Origin: Ipomoea triloba
Lineage: Eukaryota > Streptophyta > Magnoliopsida > Solanales > Convolvulaceae
DNA: 64,000 bases
Reading direction: 5' to 3'
NCBI RefSeq assembly: GCF_003576645.1
Contig: NC_044919.1
Coordinates: 11,983,994 to 12,047,993 of the forward strand
Shown: positions 25,216-37,033 of the stretch, in pieces
How positions within the stretch are numbered: position 1 is the first letter of the stretch
How the letters are laid out: every line of letters starts with the position of its first letter
The notes under the pieces: model-generated
Told to the model about the DNA's origin: nothing
Databases searched by the model: none
The model's input: only the letters and a program-made list of their open reading frames with translations
Made by a program: the position numbers and the translations under genes

Positions 25216-25486
25216 ATATATACATCAACATCCAAATATAGACAATATTATACTATAAAAAACAAGAAGAAAAAAAAAAGTAAAAATAACTATCATTTTC
25301 CATAGAGAACACTCGATCGATGATAAAGAAATTGCAGCTTCAATTCAAAACAGTGATGATCCAAAAAAAACACGAATAAATCTAGACATATTTGCAGTAG
25401 TTACAAAGAAAAAAAAAAAAGAGACAAAAAAAACACTACTACATACCCCAAATGTAGTACTCAACAAAAAACATACCCCAAATGTG

Positions 25487-25562
<76 letters not shown>
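25487..25562. repeat. Uninterrupted A76 tract at the unit 1/unit 2 junction
   Basis: 76 consecutive A residues. To the left is unit-1 upstream DNA, to the right the 3' flank of NLR gene 2. ORFs made of Phe or Lys across this run are artefacts. Confidence 0.95.
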
Positions 25563-25564
<2 letters not shown>

Positions 25565-25875
25565 GAAAGAAAGAAGAAGATCATGAGCAGAGAAACAGAG
25601 CAGCTGAAGAATGAGGCAGTTTGCAAGATGAAATCTAAAACAAGAAATGCAAAAAAAATACGTCTAGACAACCTCACATAATAGTGGTAGACTAATGCTG
25701 TAATCAGGCCAGGCATAGTAGAACATTATGTCAAAGAATAAATATATTATCTTTAAGAACTTAATATAGGAAATCAGCCAATAATGAAAAATTGCATTAG
25801 CTCTGCAATAACCTCACTTCATAATCTTTGACATTTCTTCCCAACGAATGGAATCAAGCAATACTTGGACTTCAT

Positions 25876-26285
25876 TTACTTGCCACTTCCAGGATAGTAA
25901 TCAAGAACATAGCAAATTAAAGTAAAACAAAACATACCACTTCCAGGATAGTAATCATCGCCCACCGCCAAATCCTCCGGAAACAGGAACACCTCCCCGT
26001 CTTCTAAACCGCCCAACTCCAATATCTGCACTGAAACTGCTCATTTAACAAATTTTCAAGCAACAAATCCAAAAAGAACACAAGAATCTCCAGAAAACGA
26101 AATCAAGAAATAAACTCCAATCACTTCCTCTCTTGTTGAAACAACAATCGAGAATTGAAAGGCGAGAGAGAGCGGAGAGATGAATACCGGGAGCGAAACT
26201 AGAGGAGTCAGTGAATTGAAGTCCTTGAAATCCCATCCCATCCAGAGAATCGTCCGGCGGTTGGCGACTTTCACATTTTCCTAAC
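25876..26285 (-). CDS. Unrecognised small exon block 3' of NLR gene 2
   Basis: Same two-exon layout as 15498-15866: exon a ends 26188 (donor CTCCCG|GTATTC), exon b starts 26030 (acceptor TTTCAG|TGCAG). The joined frame reads SSSFAP-VQILELGGLEDGEVFLFPED and on through DDYYPGSG. It then runs in frame across a 54-bp partial duplication to a second DYYPGSGK and stop at 25876. There are no stops in exon b. Product not recognised; may be a separate gene or part of the NLR transcript. Confidence 0.4.
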
Positions 26286-26427
26286 CCTAACCACAAAGGA
26301 GGAGAAAGAAGAGAAGGCGGCGGCTGCAAGGGAAGGGGATCGGAGAGCGGAGGCGGGGAAGACGGTGGAGGAAGAGGAGCAGGGGAAATCAAACTCATCT
26401 TCATCCGCTTCATCTTTATTAGAGACT

Positions 26428-29260
26428 TTAGAGTGAGTAGTCAGGCTGTCATGAATCATTGGAAATAAATTAATTAGGATATGATGATATATTAAATGCC
26501 GTTACGTTTGTAGAAAAAAGGACAAGGAAATAAAAAGCAATTGATCCAGAAAGAGCAAGGGAGATCAAAGACTACCTGTCTTGTATATTCCTCAATGACA
26601 ATCATATCATCGTTTCCTTGCTCATGTTGCTCTTTCAAAATTTGATTTGCTGAAGCCACCGCAGAAGGAAGACAACGAATCAATTTGATAGACTTCAAAT
26701 TTGAAATTTCTGCAAATTTGGCTGGGATTTCTTCCAATTTTTCGCACTGAGAAAGGATTAGGCACTCAAGCTTCGGAAAGTGATAAGCACTGGCTTCCCA
26801 ACATTTCAGATTAATTGCATCAATTTTCAAATAAATTAATTGCTCAAATTTCTCCTTCTTGGATAGTTTCCACTCTGCTTCACCAATGGGAGAACACCTT
26901 AATAGCTTTAGCACCTCAAGTTTAGGCAACTTGCTAAGACTATTAACTGCCCTCCACCGAAACGTAATATCACAAAAGACCAACTTCTTAAGATTTTCCA
27001 AGCGACCAATATGATTATTTGGATTCATCACATAATAATCCCCCGAAGAGAAGTAAGTACCATAAAGATGCAAACTCTCAAGTTGGTGTAAATAGGCAAG
27101 GTTTTTTATGTAATCATTCGAAGCTTGTCTTAAAAGTCTAACCTTTACCTTCTTCACATGTGGAATATTAACAAATAATTCTCTTGTGCATTGATCAGGC
27201 CCAATCCCACAAATGCTCTTCAAGTTTTGATGAAAAAATATGGGAAAATCACCAGGAATATAGGAACAGTTGAAATGTTGTAGTTGTGGAAACTCTGAAA
27301 TGCCAATTTCATCAAACCTCCTATTGGAAGAAAATATTTGAAGATTCCATGCGGGGAAGGGTTTTAACATGTTTTTATGTGAACCATTTGAAAATAGACA
27401 TCTCAAATGGACAAGATTCCCAATATTGCACTCAATATTATAGAGTACTCTTAATAAACTGCAAAATTTCAAATTCAAACATGTGCCTATTGGTGAGAAA
27501 CAGAAGATGGATCTGCAGTTTCTAAAAATAGAATATGATGTATGTCTGCTTAAGTTGTTTGATTGGATGCTTACCCAACGAAAATCTTTTGGAGGGGAAC
27601 TGCAACCATTTTCATAGACAACATGGAGAAGGTTGTCCTTTTTAGCTTCCCTCACACAAAAAGAATGCAATAAATCATGCATTCTAAATGCCTTTATTTT
27701 TCCTCCACATGAACTACTTGCCTGGCTTACAAGAATTAAGTTTCTAACCTTGAGTTCTTGAATGTGCTTTTCAACAATTGCATCAAAGCTCATACTCTCA
27801 TCAAATTCCTTTATGAGTCCTTCAGCAGCCCATAACTTTTTCAAATCTTTAACATGGATTTCTTCATCTTCTGGAAAAATGCCCAAATATAAAAAACAAG
27901 CCTTCAATTTGTAAGGCAAGTGATTGTAACTTGATGAGAGAATCCTTGAGCATTCTTCATCAATGCTTGTTGTTGCAAATGAATTTAGAGTTTTAGCAAT
28001 ATTCTTCCACTCATCTAGTGTGTTGAGTTTGGAAAATAAACCTGCAGCCACAACAATTGCCAAAGCCAGTCCTTTGCATTTCTCAACAACTCGTCTTACA
28101 ATTGCCTCAAATTCAACACTGCAAGATTTGCATGTCTTTTCATGAAATAAATTCCAACTCTCACTTTCATCTAACAATTGCATTTGATGAGAAAAGTCAT
28201 TACTAGAGCCAATACGAGTAGGCACATTTGCAAAGCGAGTAGTTAACAATACTCGACTATGATTGCTATTATCTGGAAAGCAAGCTTTGACAACATTCCA
28301 CGCCTCGTCACTCCAAATGTCATCTATCACAACAAAATACCTTTGATGTAGCAAATATCGATATAGTTGTTCTGCCAACTCCTCTTCAGTGCCACTATTT
28401 GCATAGCCATAGCCCATTGATTTAAAAAGACCCGTGAGCATTTGTCTCTTATTATGATGTTGGGATGCAACAACCCAAGCTCGCTTTTCAAAATAGGATA
28501 CAATTGACTGATCTTCATAAACTCTCTTAGCCAATGTTGTCTTGCCAATGCCTCCCATACCTATAATCGAGACAATTTCTCGTTGCCTTGATGAATGCTC
28601 AATTAACATCTTCTTTACAATCTCGAACTCATTGTTCTTCCCCACCATAATCTCCTCATAGTGTGAAGCATGTTCGGAAGAATTCCCTAGCATGATAACT
28701 TCTTCGTCACATTTAGTAAAAGCATCAAGTGTTATTTCCCTTCTTTGCAAGGCTATGACATGCTTGACTTTCGCCAACTCTTCCTTGATGGCATCAATGT
28801 CTTCTATTGCTTGTTCTAAAATACGACGAAGTTTGCATGAAGGCCAAGATTTTTCCCCTTCCCCTTGTGGGTTTTCCACAGAAAGATCTGCAACTCTAAA
28901 TTCTTCATCTTCTGCTTCTATATCCCCCAGATCAAGAGTTCCTTTTGCTTCCACAAAAAGATCTGCTATTCCAATTTCCTCTTCCTCCTCATAGAGTTTT
29001 GCGATTTGGAATTCGATTTCATATTCTACTCTGAAAGCCACATCTCTAAGTTTTGTTTCCAAGTCTTTAATTGCTTGAATTCCATCCATTCTGTTCTCAT
29101 CGAATAACTCTATCAGAAAACCAAGCTTTTCATGGAGAGATTGGATCAACACTTTGTTGCAAGGGATAAGCTCCTTTTGTTGTAGGATTGGACGAGGTTG
29201 AGGTTGCAAGAATTCAAGCTCTATTGTCCTCATAAGAGAAATCACAGCTACACAGGCCAT
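26428..29260 (-). CDS. NLR gene 2: R1-type CC-NB-ARC-LRR disease resistance protein
   Basis: Close paralogue of NLR gene 1, starting at ATG 29260. It has the same domain order: R1-type N-terminus, short acidic linker with one ADLFVEA..DIEAEDEEF unit, P-loop GMGGIGKTT near 234-242, VVIDDIW, LLTTR, GLAL, CFLYLGIFPED, intact MHD (RMHDLLHSF), LRRs. The continuous ORF runs to 26492. Compared with copies 1 and 3 it carries a 2-nt deletion that changes the tail frame (GAGATCAAAGACTACC against GAGATCAGAAAGACTACC on the plus strand). That deletion falls inside the predicted intron 26575-26446 (CAG|GTAGTC..CATGACAG|CC). Spliced, the protein ends PDYSL at 26428, about 900 residues. No inactivating change in NB-ARC was seen. 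The GA-rich 5' leader is conserved. Confidence 0.9.
26446..26575 (-). other. Predicted 3' intron of NLR gene 2
   Basis: 130 nt with the donor and acceptor of the other copies, phase 0. After it the frame meets a stop after five codons. Confidence 0.6.
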
Positions 29261-29679
29261 TCTTCTCTCTCTTTCTCTCTATGTATGTAATGTAATTGTG
29301 AGCTGTTTTCTTCTCTCTTAGTTTGGGTGTAAGCTTACCAGAACCAATATCAACTGCCAATTGCATTATATTATGTCTCTAAGTGCAATATTGGGAAATG
29401 GAAGCATTTTTAATTGCAAGATTGCTAGCTAGCATTGACTCTCTGCTGCAACTTGCAAAGATTAGATAATGACAACATGATATGAATATATGATACGCAA
29501 TTGTTTAATGTTAAGTGGGAATCCTACAGCGCATATCCATATGCTTTTTGTCCTCTTTATTGTGCTTATCGAAGGCAGCTAAAGCTGGATCCAAAATAGG
29601 AACAGCTAAGTAATTTTTTTTTTGAATAAGGAACAGCTAAGTTTTTTTTTTTTTAAACAACCAAAACCTATACATACAT

Positions 29680-30365
29680 ACATATACAAACCTAATAATC
29701 CATACATACAATACAAATACAAACCTAATAATAACCAATAAAGTTAGGCCCATAAGGAGAACTAAAAAATGTTGGTGTAATTATTTGTTGAAATGAATGG
29801 TTCATATTATTTTGATTTTAGTATTTTTTTTTCTTACTTTATCGTTTATTATATCTATCCCAATCAAAATTGACATAATTGTTAAACATATACTATGAAT
29901 ATGTGAGAGTATATTAAAAAATACAATATAACAGCCAATGTGATTGTTCACTCTCTGGTTAGAGCTTCTTGCTCATATACTAGTTGGGAGGTGTGCGACG
30001 CAAATATACCTCATTGTATTCGTGATTTGATTTCGCAATAATAATTTGCTCTTGGTTGTTTAAAAAAAAATACAATATAAAATTTAACATTAACTTTGGT
30101 CAATTAATATTTGTGTTGCAAAAATTATGCGTACTATCCAATAAGGGTGCTTCCCTCTAAAATTTTTATTGCACAACTTAAAATAACATTTCTGCCACAG
30201 GTCATAGTTATGCATTCTTGAAATATTTACTTTTATGAAAATTTTGATAATCTTGCATTTTGATATACAACAGGATAACGAATAATACTCTGATAAATTC
30301 TGAAACACTAATTTAAAAATACACATTATGCATTGGACTATTCGCGCAATAAATATAAACTTACT
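29680..30365 (+). mobile_element. Decayed Helitron relative in unit 2
   Basis: Homologous to 19245-20030. It keeps AAAAAATGTTGGTGTAATTA on the left and ACACATTATGCATTGGACTATTCGCGCAAT in two recognisable pieces on the right, without CTAG. Confidence 0.45.
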
Positions 30366-30744
30366 AATCAATTTATATAGAAGTTGTTTGAGTGAGGAAG
30401 GAAACCGCAACCACTAATCGAGAGTGTACATTGAGTAAATTTCACCACGTGACTGACCAGTCTAGTTTGTTCATGACTGATTAGTTCAAACCAAAAAGGC
30501 CAATAAGTCACACACATTGAGAGTCGAATTAAAGTTGTAACATTGTGGTTACCAAGCCAATAGTCTGGGATTATCAAATTATATATGTGTGTGTGTGTGT
30601 TTTATAATTCCAATCGTAACAAAATTGGATAATAAATTTCAATCCTCTAGGGACGGGGTCCTGTGAGTTTAGAATTAATCCGATGGAACTGAGATTACTT
30701 AATGTTAAAACAATAAATAATATTAATAATCAAACATCATTCTA

Positions 30745-30930
30745 GGGTGCCGATGACCTTGTAGTCGAATGGCATGTAATGACTCTCGCAAATGGGAGGT
30801 CTCGAGATTGACATGCGATATTGACTCTTTGTGTTTCATAAGGTTTAAAAAATATAGATGAGGAGTTAATACATATAGGCAATTATGAAAAGATTATAAT
30901 AAATATTTGTGTGTAGATATATCGTCACTA
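30745..30930 (+). mobile_element. tRNA-derived SINE-like repeat, unit 2
   Basis: Orthologous to the copy at 20460. The B-box side is better kept here (GGAGGTCTCGAGATTGACAT). Confidence 0.5.
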
Positions 30931-31255
30931 CTTTGATTTAGGTGTGTAAACGAGCCGAGCCGAGCTCGAACCTAGGGTGGCTTGAGCTCGAGCTCGTTAA
31001 GGAAGGCTCAGCTCGAGTTCGAGCTCGAGCTCGATCGAGCTTGAAAATTGATGCTCGAGCTCGAGCTCGGCAATTTTCGAGTTCGGCTCGAGTAGCTCGA
31101 TTGTTCGAGCTCGAGCTCGACCTCGATCTTGAGCTCGAGTTCGAGTTTGAATTTGAGCGCAAATTCATTCTCGAACTCAAGTGAGTCAGATTTTGAACTC
31201 GAATTTAACCTGTTTGATTTTAAATTCATGTTTCAATTAAAAATAAATTATAATA

Positions 31256-31315
<60 letters not shown>

Positions 31316-31496
31316 CTCGCGAGCGGCTCGTCGAGCCACGAGCCTAAGACATTAGAGCTCGAGCTCGGCTCGATTATTAAATGAGCTGTTCGAGCTCGGC
31401 TCGAACTCGAATTTGACCGAGCTCGAGCCGAGCTTTGACCGAGCGGCTCGTGAACAACTCGCGAGCCGCTCGGCTCATTTACATCCCTACTTTGAT
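30930..31496. mobile_element. hAT-like element with GAGCTC-rich interior, unit 2 only
   Basis: The 8-bp duplication ACTTTGAT (30930-30937 and 31489-31496) flanks an element of 551 bp. Its ends are TTAGGTGTGTAAACGAGCC and, reverse complemented, AGGGATGTAAATGAGCC. Units 1 and 3 keep the empty site (CTGCTTTGATCACCCTT). The interior is dense in GAGCTCGAGCTCG words that read the same on both strands, plus a TA microsatellite (31258-31313). 8-bp duplication and TAGGG-type ends fit hAT. Many overlapping small ORFs are low-complexity shadows. Confidence 0.75.
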
Positions 31497-31683
31497 CACC
31501 CTTATCAATAAACGAAAAAAATTAATCCATCCAATCGCTAGATCTGAATACTGGCCAATAATTGATACTCAATTCCGACATCTATCGTCGCTTGGCTGCT
31601 CCGCCACTTTTGTCCAAAATATTAACTTATTATAATAAAAATATTAAATTATTAAGTTTGGTAAAAAAGTTATAACTTATAAT

Positions 31684-31851
31684 AAAGTATTATTTTAATT
31701 ATAATAATACTCTCATGTGGAAGGGAGTGGGTTCGAGCCTCAGTGGAGGCATCTGTTGACTCTTTGTGCTTCAGTAGGTTGAGAAAGTAGCTATGAACAG
31801 ATACTACATTGTAACCGAGATAGTAGAACTCAAAAAAGTATTATTTTAATT
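31684..31851 (+). mobile_element. SINE with 17-bp target duplication, unit 2 only
   Basis: AAAGTATTATTTTAATT occurs at 31684-31700 and 31835-31851. The 134-bp insert between has a B box GGGTTCGAGCCTC and the tail GAACAGATACTACATTGTAA shared with the SINE at 22919. Units 1 and 3 have one copy of the target. It is 5'-truncated (no A box). Confidence 0.75.
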
Positions 31852-32150
31852 TTTAAACAACGAATTTTACTTTTAGTCCTCAACTATTATAGTATTGTAA
31901 CATTTAGATTTATTTTTTTTAATTGTGTCACATTATATTCTTGATTTTTATTTTCTGCCACAATTAATTCTCCTTTTAAAATTTTGTTATTCTACAATTT
32001 ACTCCGTATTAAATATTGCTAACATGCATATAATTTTACCATTCAATTAGAAGATTTTATAAAAGAATAAGAGAAATTAAATGTTGGGCTAGAAGGTTTG
32101 AATGGTAAAATTACATTTTAACTCTCTTTATTAAATGATAAAGATGACAA

Positions 32151-32186
<36 letters not shown>

Positions 32187-32609
32187 TATTATTATTATTA
32201 TTATTATAAACTTAGTTGATCTCAATTTGGCCTCACTAATCTTAAGCTCATAGGACGTGACCCCGCCCCTAGAGCCACTACAGAGGTAAATCGTGATTTA
32301 CGCAATTAGCCCATCGGTCAGATCATAGTCTTTATGTGAGCACAAGAGATCCAATCCAGACCTTCTAGCATCCTTGGGTCATTTTTCGATACATATTTTC
32401 AGTGGATTTGAACCCCAACTGTACTGTTGTCTCCCGTCATGACATACCTTCAAGTCAAGCGACGGATCAACTACAATAAGTCCCGGGGGAAAAATACATT
32501 CCATTTGCAAAGGCCGTCAACGGGGCATGCTGCTTTATGGGCCGTTAAACGGATGACTAATTGTGCCATGCAAGAAAATAAAAGTTACAGATATAATAAA
32601 AAAAAAAAA

Positions 32610-33052
32610 GGGTCAAATAAGCCATAAACTTTACTCGAAAATTCAATTAGATCACCTAAACTTTTAAAAAGTACAATTACACCCTTTAAAAATCCAGTGA
32701 TCGGTGAACCGTCGCCGGTCGTCGTATACCAGAGAAGGCGACCAATTAGTCACCTAGTTAGTTGCCTTCCATGGAGAAGGCGGATTGGTCGTCTTCTCAT
32801 TCAGACAAGGCGACCAGTGGTCGCCTTCCGTCGGGGAAGGCTGCTAGTTGGTTGCCTTCTGCCAACCGTCGCCGATCACCAGATTTTTGCTGGAGATGAT
32901 GCAAGAACCAAAATGACCTGTAATAGCATGTCATTTACATGTTCTTGGACTTCATTGCCTCAATATAACATGTTAAAAGGTGTAATTGCAATTTTTGAAG
33001 GTTTAAGGACCTAATTGACTTTTCAGGTAAAGTTTAAGGGCTTATTTGACCC
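32610..33052. mobile_element. Foldback element with GGCGACC/GGTCGCC core, unit 2
   Basis: Orthologous to 21797-22238, with the same long inverted ends and palindromic core. Confidence 0.7.
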
Positions 33053-33629
33053 TTTTTTAAAAAATATTAAAAGAATTGGACTAAATGTGGTAGTACCACA
33101 ATATTGAATGACTAAAAGTAGAATTTTTTCCATTTTAAAATCAAAATTGTTTTTAGGAGAAAATTAAAGTTATTATTTTTTTGATTGACGCTGAAAATCC
33201 TCCTATACTATTTGATCGTATGCACTAGGTAAACTTGACTCTTGTATAATATAATAGTCTTAAACCACATAGTAGAAATAAATAGCACCAGGAAAATCTT
33301 ATATGACAGGCTCATATCCTTCAATCCTGAAAATCATACTCTCCATCATCTCTTTTAGGGGGAAAAAAAAACAAAGAGGTTAATTTTACATTAAAAAAAA
33401 CTTGTTCTATTAATTTACTTATTATTTTTTGTGAGATTTGAAGATTTCAAGTGTGTTTTTTGCTCAATTTAGAACACCATCATTCTTTTCCTGGAGGTGT
33501 TCTGTACAATGAAAGTCCTTTATTGATTGGTTGGATGGTTGAGCATTGGAGCTGATACAAGTTTTTTTGCCTTTATCCATCCGTAGGCTCCCTTTGTGTT
33601 GTATTATTTTTAAAAGTTTTGTATATATT

Positions 33630-34271
33630 GGCTATGTTTGTCAAACCTAGCTGAAAAGGTAGTTGAAAGCTAAAAAGTAATTGAAAACTAAAAAGCTATA
33701 AGCTCGAAGTTGAAATCTGAAGAGCTGTTATGCTTAAAAGTGTTTGATAAAATTAGCTTTTTGATAAGCTGATAAATGTAAAAAGGCTAAAAAAAAGGAC
33801 ATCTTCATACAATTTAAATAGTTTTAAATTTAAATAGGTTTGTTTATATATTAAAATATAAAAATCAATATATTTTAATAAAATATAAGGTAAGAACATA
33901 TATTTGAAAACATATAAAGTAAAAAAAAATGTTTATAATTCATAAGATTAGTTCATACAAAAATCAATGTCCAAACACAAATGTCAAATTGAAACTACGA
34001 CCAAACATATTGAAGAGAAAAAATCAAAAAGGTTTAGCCAAAAAAGTTTTAATTGGGAAGGATAGGTGATGTCATTTCTTTAAAATAATAAGGTTAAAGA
34101 TGGAAAAAAGTTAGGAAGTTACTAGCTTATTTTGAAAGAGGTAGCGTTCAAAATTAAACTCTTATTTTAAACTACTAGCTTATTTTATGAATATTACCAT
34201 ACAGAGCTTATAGCTTATTAGTAGCTTAAAATAAGCTATAAGCTCCTAAATAAGCTCTGCCAAACAGAGCC
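33630..34271. mobile_element. AT-rich TIR element (MITE-like), unit 2
   Basis: Ends are GGCTATGTTTGTCAAACCTAG and, reverse complemented, GGCTCTGTTTGGCAGAGCTTA (differing at a few sites). Interior has repeated AGCTATAAGCT words. It is absent from units 3 and 4 at this place. A second copy at 55823 is cut by the LTR element. Confidence 0.55.
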
Positions 34272-34303
34272 ATTATCAAAACAAGTTAATGATTTTTGAG
34301 ACC

Positions 34304-35015
34304 TACCAAAGTGGCAAATTATACCGTGCACCACGTACGTAAACGACGTCGTTTTGAGCATTGTAAACTAACCGTTCGTTTTTTTTTTTTTTGGAAATCA
34401 CGTTTCCCGGTTCGGCCGGTGTCTGTATTTATGTTAATATTCTGTGTATTCCAGGCAATCCTTTTGTGTATTCTAGGCAACCGTTCTGTGTATTCATGTT
34501 AGTAACACATGTTGTGATGTGTTTGTACATTCAAATGTTTAGGAGGATGAATTTTGTGTATTTTGTGTCAATATTCTGTGTATTCATGTTATTAACACAG
34601 GTTGTGATGTGTTTGTGCATTCGAATGTTAGGATGATGAATTCTGTGTATTTTGTGTCAATATTATTGTGTATTCTGCGCAAACATTCTGTGTATTCTAA
34701 GCAAACGTTCTGTGTATTCTAGATAATGATTATGTGTATTATAGATAATGAATTCCTTGGAGTCATTCGCGTCCGCGTCCGCGTCCACTAACATCTGTGT
34801 ATTTTGTGTCAATATTCTGTGTATTCTGGGCAAACATTCTGTGTATTCTAGGCAAACGTTCTGTTTATTCTAGATAATGATTATGTGTATTATAGATAAT
34901 GAATTCCTGGAGTCATTCACGTTCGCGTCCACTAACATCAAAATGATGTCGTTTACGTTCGTGGTGCACATTGCTATGTGCACCGTGGTGCATGGTATAA
35001 CGATTGTACCAAAGT
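34304..35015. mobile_element. Mutator-like non-autonomous TIR element with TTCTGTGTATTCTAG minisatellite interior
   Basis: The 9-bp duplication TACCAAAGT (34304-34312, 35007-35015) flanks ends GGCAAATTATACCGTGCACC and, reverse complemented, CAATCGTTATACCATGCACC. Units 3 and 4 show the empty site (47050, 54340). Next to both ends lies ACGTAAACGACGTCGTTTT-like sequence. The interior is irregular tandem TTCTGTGTATTCTAGGCAAA units and a repeated GCGTCC block. Confidence 0.7.
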
Positions 35016-35626
35016 GGCAGGATTTGCCTAGCTAGTTTCCATATATATGTTTGTGTGCGTGCGCACACTCGCATAGTGTATTAATAATTACTACCTCCGT
35101 CCCATTTTGTTTTTCTGATTCGGTTAACGAGGCTTGACTAAAGTTATTTTTTATTCAATTTTTCATAATATTAAATTTAGTATTAGTATATAAAATTTAT
35201 ATATTTAGAAACTACATTAAAAGTACTATTAAACACAAAAATTCAAATTTAAAAATAATTAAAAATTACTAAAGAAAATAAGCAATGAAAAAAGAGTTGA
35301 TTTGACCAATGAATAGTAAACAAGACAGGTAAAATGGGACAGAGGGAGCAATAAATTGTATAAATAATTTGTAATATGTATCAATATTAACTCTTAAGGT
35401 GTTTCAAATTTTTAAATTTTTTATTAATTTATAAGAATTATCTATTTATTTGAATTTTTTTTAGTTATTATTGATTTTAACAAATTATATTTGTGTTTGT
35501 TTAAATTATCTAAACTATTTTAGTATACAATTATTAACTTTTAAAATTAATTTTTAATTAAACTTAATTTTCTATTAGTTTAGTGGGTCGGTCTGTCATA
35601 ACCCGCAGACCTAAGAGGGTGCTAGT

Positions 35627-35910
35627 ATGACAATTTCGTCATTATTAACTTTTCATGAAAAAACAATTTTGTTATTATTGATTTTTCTTAATTACTCTTT
35701 TTATTATTGTGGAGGGATATATATTGATCCTTATATTCATTATTCCTTACAATTTCAAATCCAACTAAATAGTAAAATCAATATTCTGAATAATTTCTTT
35801 AATTTCCACCAATCAAATAATGTAATTAGTTTTGAGACAAATTTTTTTCATGGAATTTCAATTTCAAGTCTTCCTCAAATATTTTTGGCGAACCAAACAA
35901 GGGGTATGAA
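35627..35910. repeat. Left arm of a diverged inverted repeat pair
   Basis: Matches, reverse complemented, 37560-37860 (shared CAATTTCAAATCCAACTAAA / GATTTCAAATTCAACCAAAC type text). An ORF of 120 codons here is probably fortuitous: it is very AT-rich and the other arm does not preserve it. Confidence 0.45.
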
Positions 35911-36218
35911 ACTTGCAAATTTAGAAGATAATACTGCATTTATATTCTCATTTTGCAATTTAGTCAATAGTCTTTCGCTATTTGATTGAGTGGTGGAAAA
36001 AATAAAATAAAATAAGCAGTAGGCCATGTCTACTTTTGAATATTGCACCAATAATGGAAACTTTATTAGAGCTGGAAAGCTAAAGGTTAAAAAAAGCTGT
36101 CGGCAAAGAATTATTGCACTGATGAGATGAGATGAGTGGCATTACCCAATTCCACTCATCTTGCTTCTGCTAATCTTCACACCTAAACCAACAGAGATAG
36201 AGAGAAAGAGAGAAAAGA

Positions 36219-36317
36219 ATGGCTTGTGTAGCTGTAAATTCTCTTATCACAACATTAGAGCTTGAGTTCTTGCAACCTGAACCTCGTCCAATCCTACAAC
36301 AAATGGAACTAATTCCT
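36219..36317 (+). pseudogene. Orphan N-terminal fragment of an R1-type NLR
   Basis: ATG 36219 opens MACVAVNSLITTLELEFLQP and PEPRPILQQMELIPF, aligning with residues 1-35 of the three NLRs, and the preceding AGAGAGAAAGAGAG leader is also kept. Homology stops where a TIR element begins (about 36316). It is on the opposite strand to the intact NLRs. A remnant, not a functional gene. Confidence 0.8.
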
Positions 36318-37033
36318 TTTAGTCTTCAACTATTATGTTATTTTCACATTTAGTCCTAGTCTTTTAATTTCGTCACATTATATCATTGACTTTATTTGTT
36401 TGTCACATTTAATCCTTCTAAAATTTTGTCATCCAGTCATCCCAACATTTAATCAATATGACTAACGAAAACAACCCAATGGGGTAGCTCAAGTGGCAAG
36501 TGAGCTCTCTTTGTCGGGAGGAATTTCATGTGAACTCGGGTTCAATTCCCACAAGTGACGATTCCCCCTGGGCCAGCTCTCGTGCCTCCCGGACTGTTAA
36601 ACGGACGGAGAGGAAGATCTTGTGGTAAATCTACCAAAAAAAAAATGACTAACGAACATTAATTTTCATCATTTAATTAAAAGATTCTACCAAAAAAAAA
36701 AAAGACTAACGAACATTAATTTTCATCATTTAATTAAAAGATTTTACAAGTGATAGAGAGAAATTACATGTTGGTAGGAGGCTTGAATGACAAAATTACA
36801 TGTTAGCCATCTTTATTATATGGTGAAATGACAAAATTTTAAAAGAATTAAATGTGACAATCAAAAGAAAGGCAAAATTTTAAAAGAATTAAATGTGACA
36901 ATCAAAAGAAAGGCAAAATTTTAAAAGAATTAAATGTGACAATCAAATGAAAGTCAACGATATAATTTGACAAAATTAAAAGAATAGGACTAAAAGTAGC
37001 AATGCCACAATACTCTAGGACTAAAAGTGAAAT
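36316..37033. mobile_element. ACTTTTAGTC-ended TIR element interrupting the NLR fragment
   Basis: Begins CTTTTAGTCTTCAACTATTA; the right end, reverse complemented, has CACTTTTAGTCCTAGAGTAT. Contains a 57-bp-scale tandem duplication (36640-36730) and a 41-bp unit present three times (36832-36953). NLR sequence does not resume on the right, so this is more than a simple insertion. Confidence 0.5.
36832..36953. repeat. 41-bp tandem repeat, three copies
   Basis: Units start at 36832, 36873 and 36914 with CAAAATTTTAAAAGAATTAA; nearly identical. Confidence 0.9.

Larger units (their letters stand above)
14348..25486 (-). repeat. Segmental duplication unit 1
   Basis: Contains NLR gene 1, its 3' exon block and about 6.5 kb of upstream DNA. 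It is colinear with unit 2 (25563-35625), unit 3 (38150-48545) and, upstream part only, unit 4 (51685-55815). Shared landmarks are the decayed Helitron, the tRNA-like SINE near 20465, the ACTTTTAGTC element with its nested GGTCAAATAAG foldback, and the half-element near 24945. Confidence 0.8.
25563..35625 (-). repeat. Segmental duplication unit 2
   Basis: Colinear with units 1 and 3. It differs by a hAT-like insertion (30938-31488), a SINE (31701-31834), a MITE (33630-34271) and a MULE-like element (34313-35006). Homology to the other units ends near 35625, in the phrase following CCGCAGACCTAAGAGGGT. Confidence 0.8.

Noticed and set aside
25345..25716. ORFs of poly-Phe and poly-Lys
   Set aside because: They are translations of the A76 run.
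30938..31347. Overlapping ORFs rich in Glu, Leu, Arg and Ser on both strands
   Set aside because: Products of GAGCTC low-complexity DNA in the hAT-like element; no conservation or start context.
34313..35006. CRISPR-like or regularly spaced repeat array
   Set aside because: Repeat units are irregular with no constant spacers, the genome is a plant, and TIRs with a 9-bp duplication explain the locus.
35627..35989. 120-codon ORF with a hydrophobic start
   Set aside because: Very AT-rich, lies in a repeat arm whose inverted partner does not keep the frame, no family resemblance.
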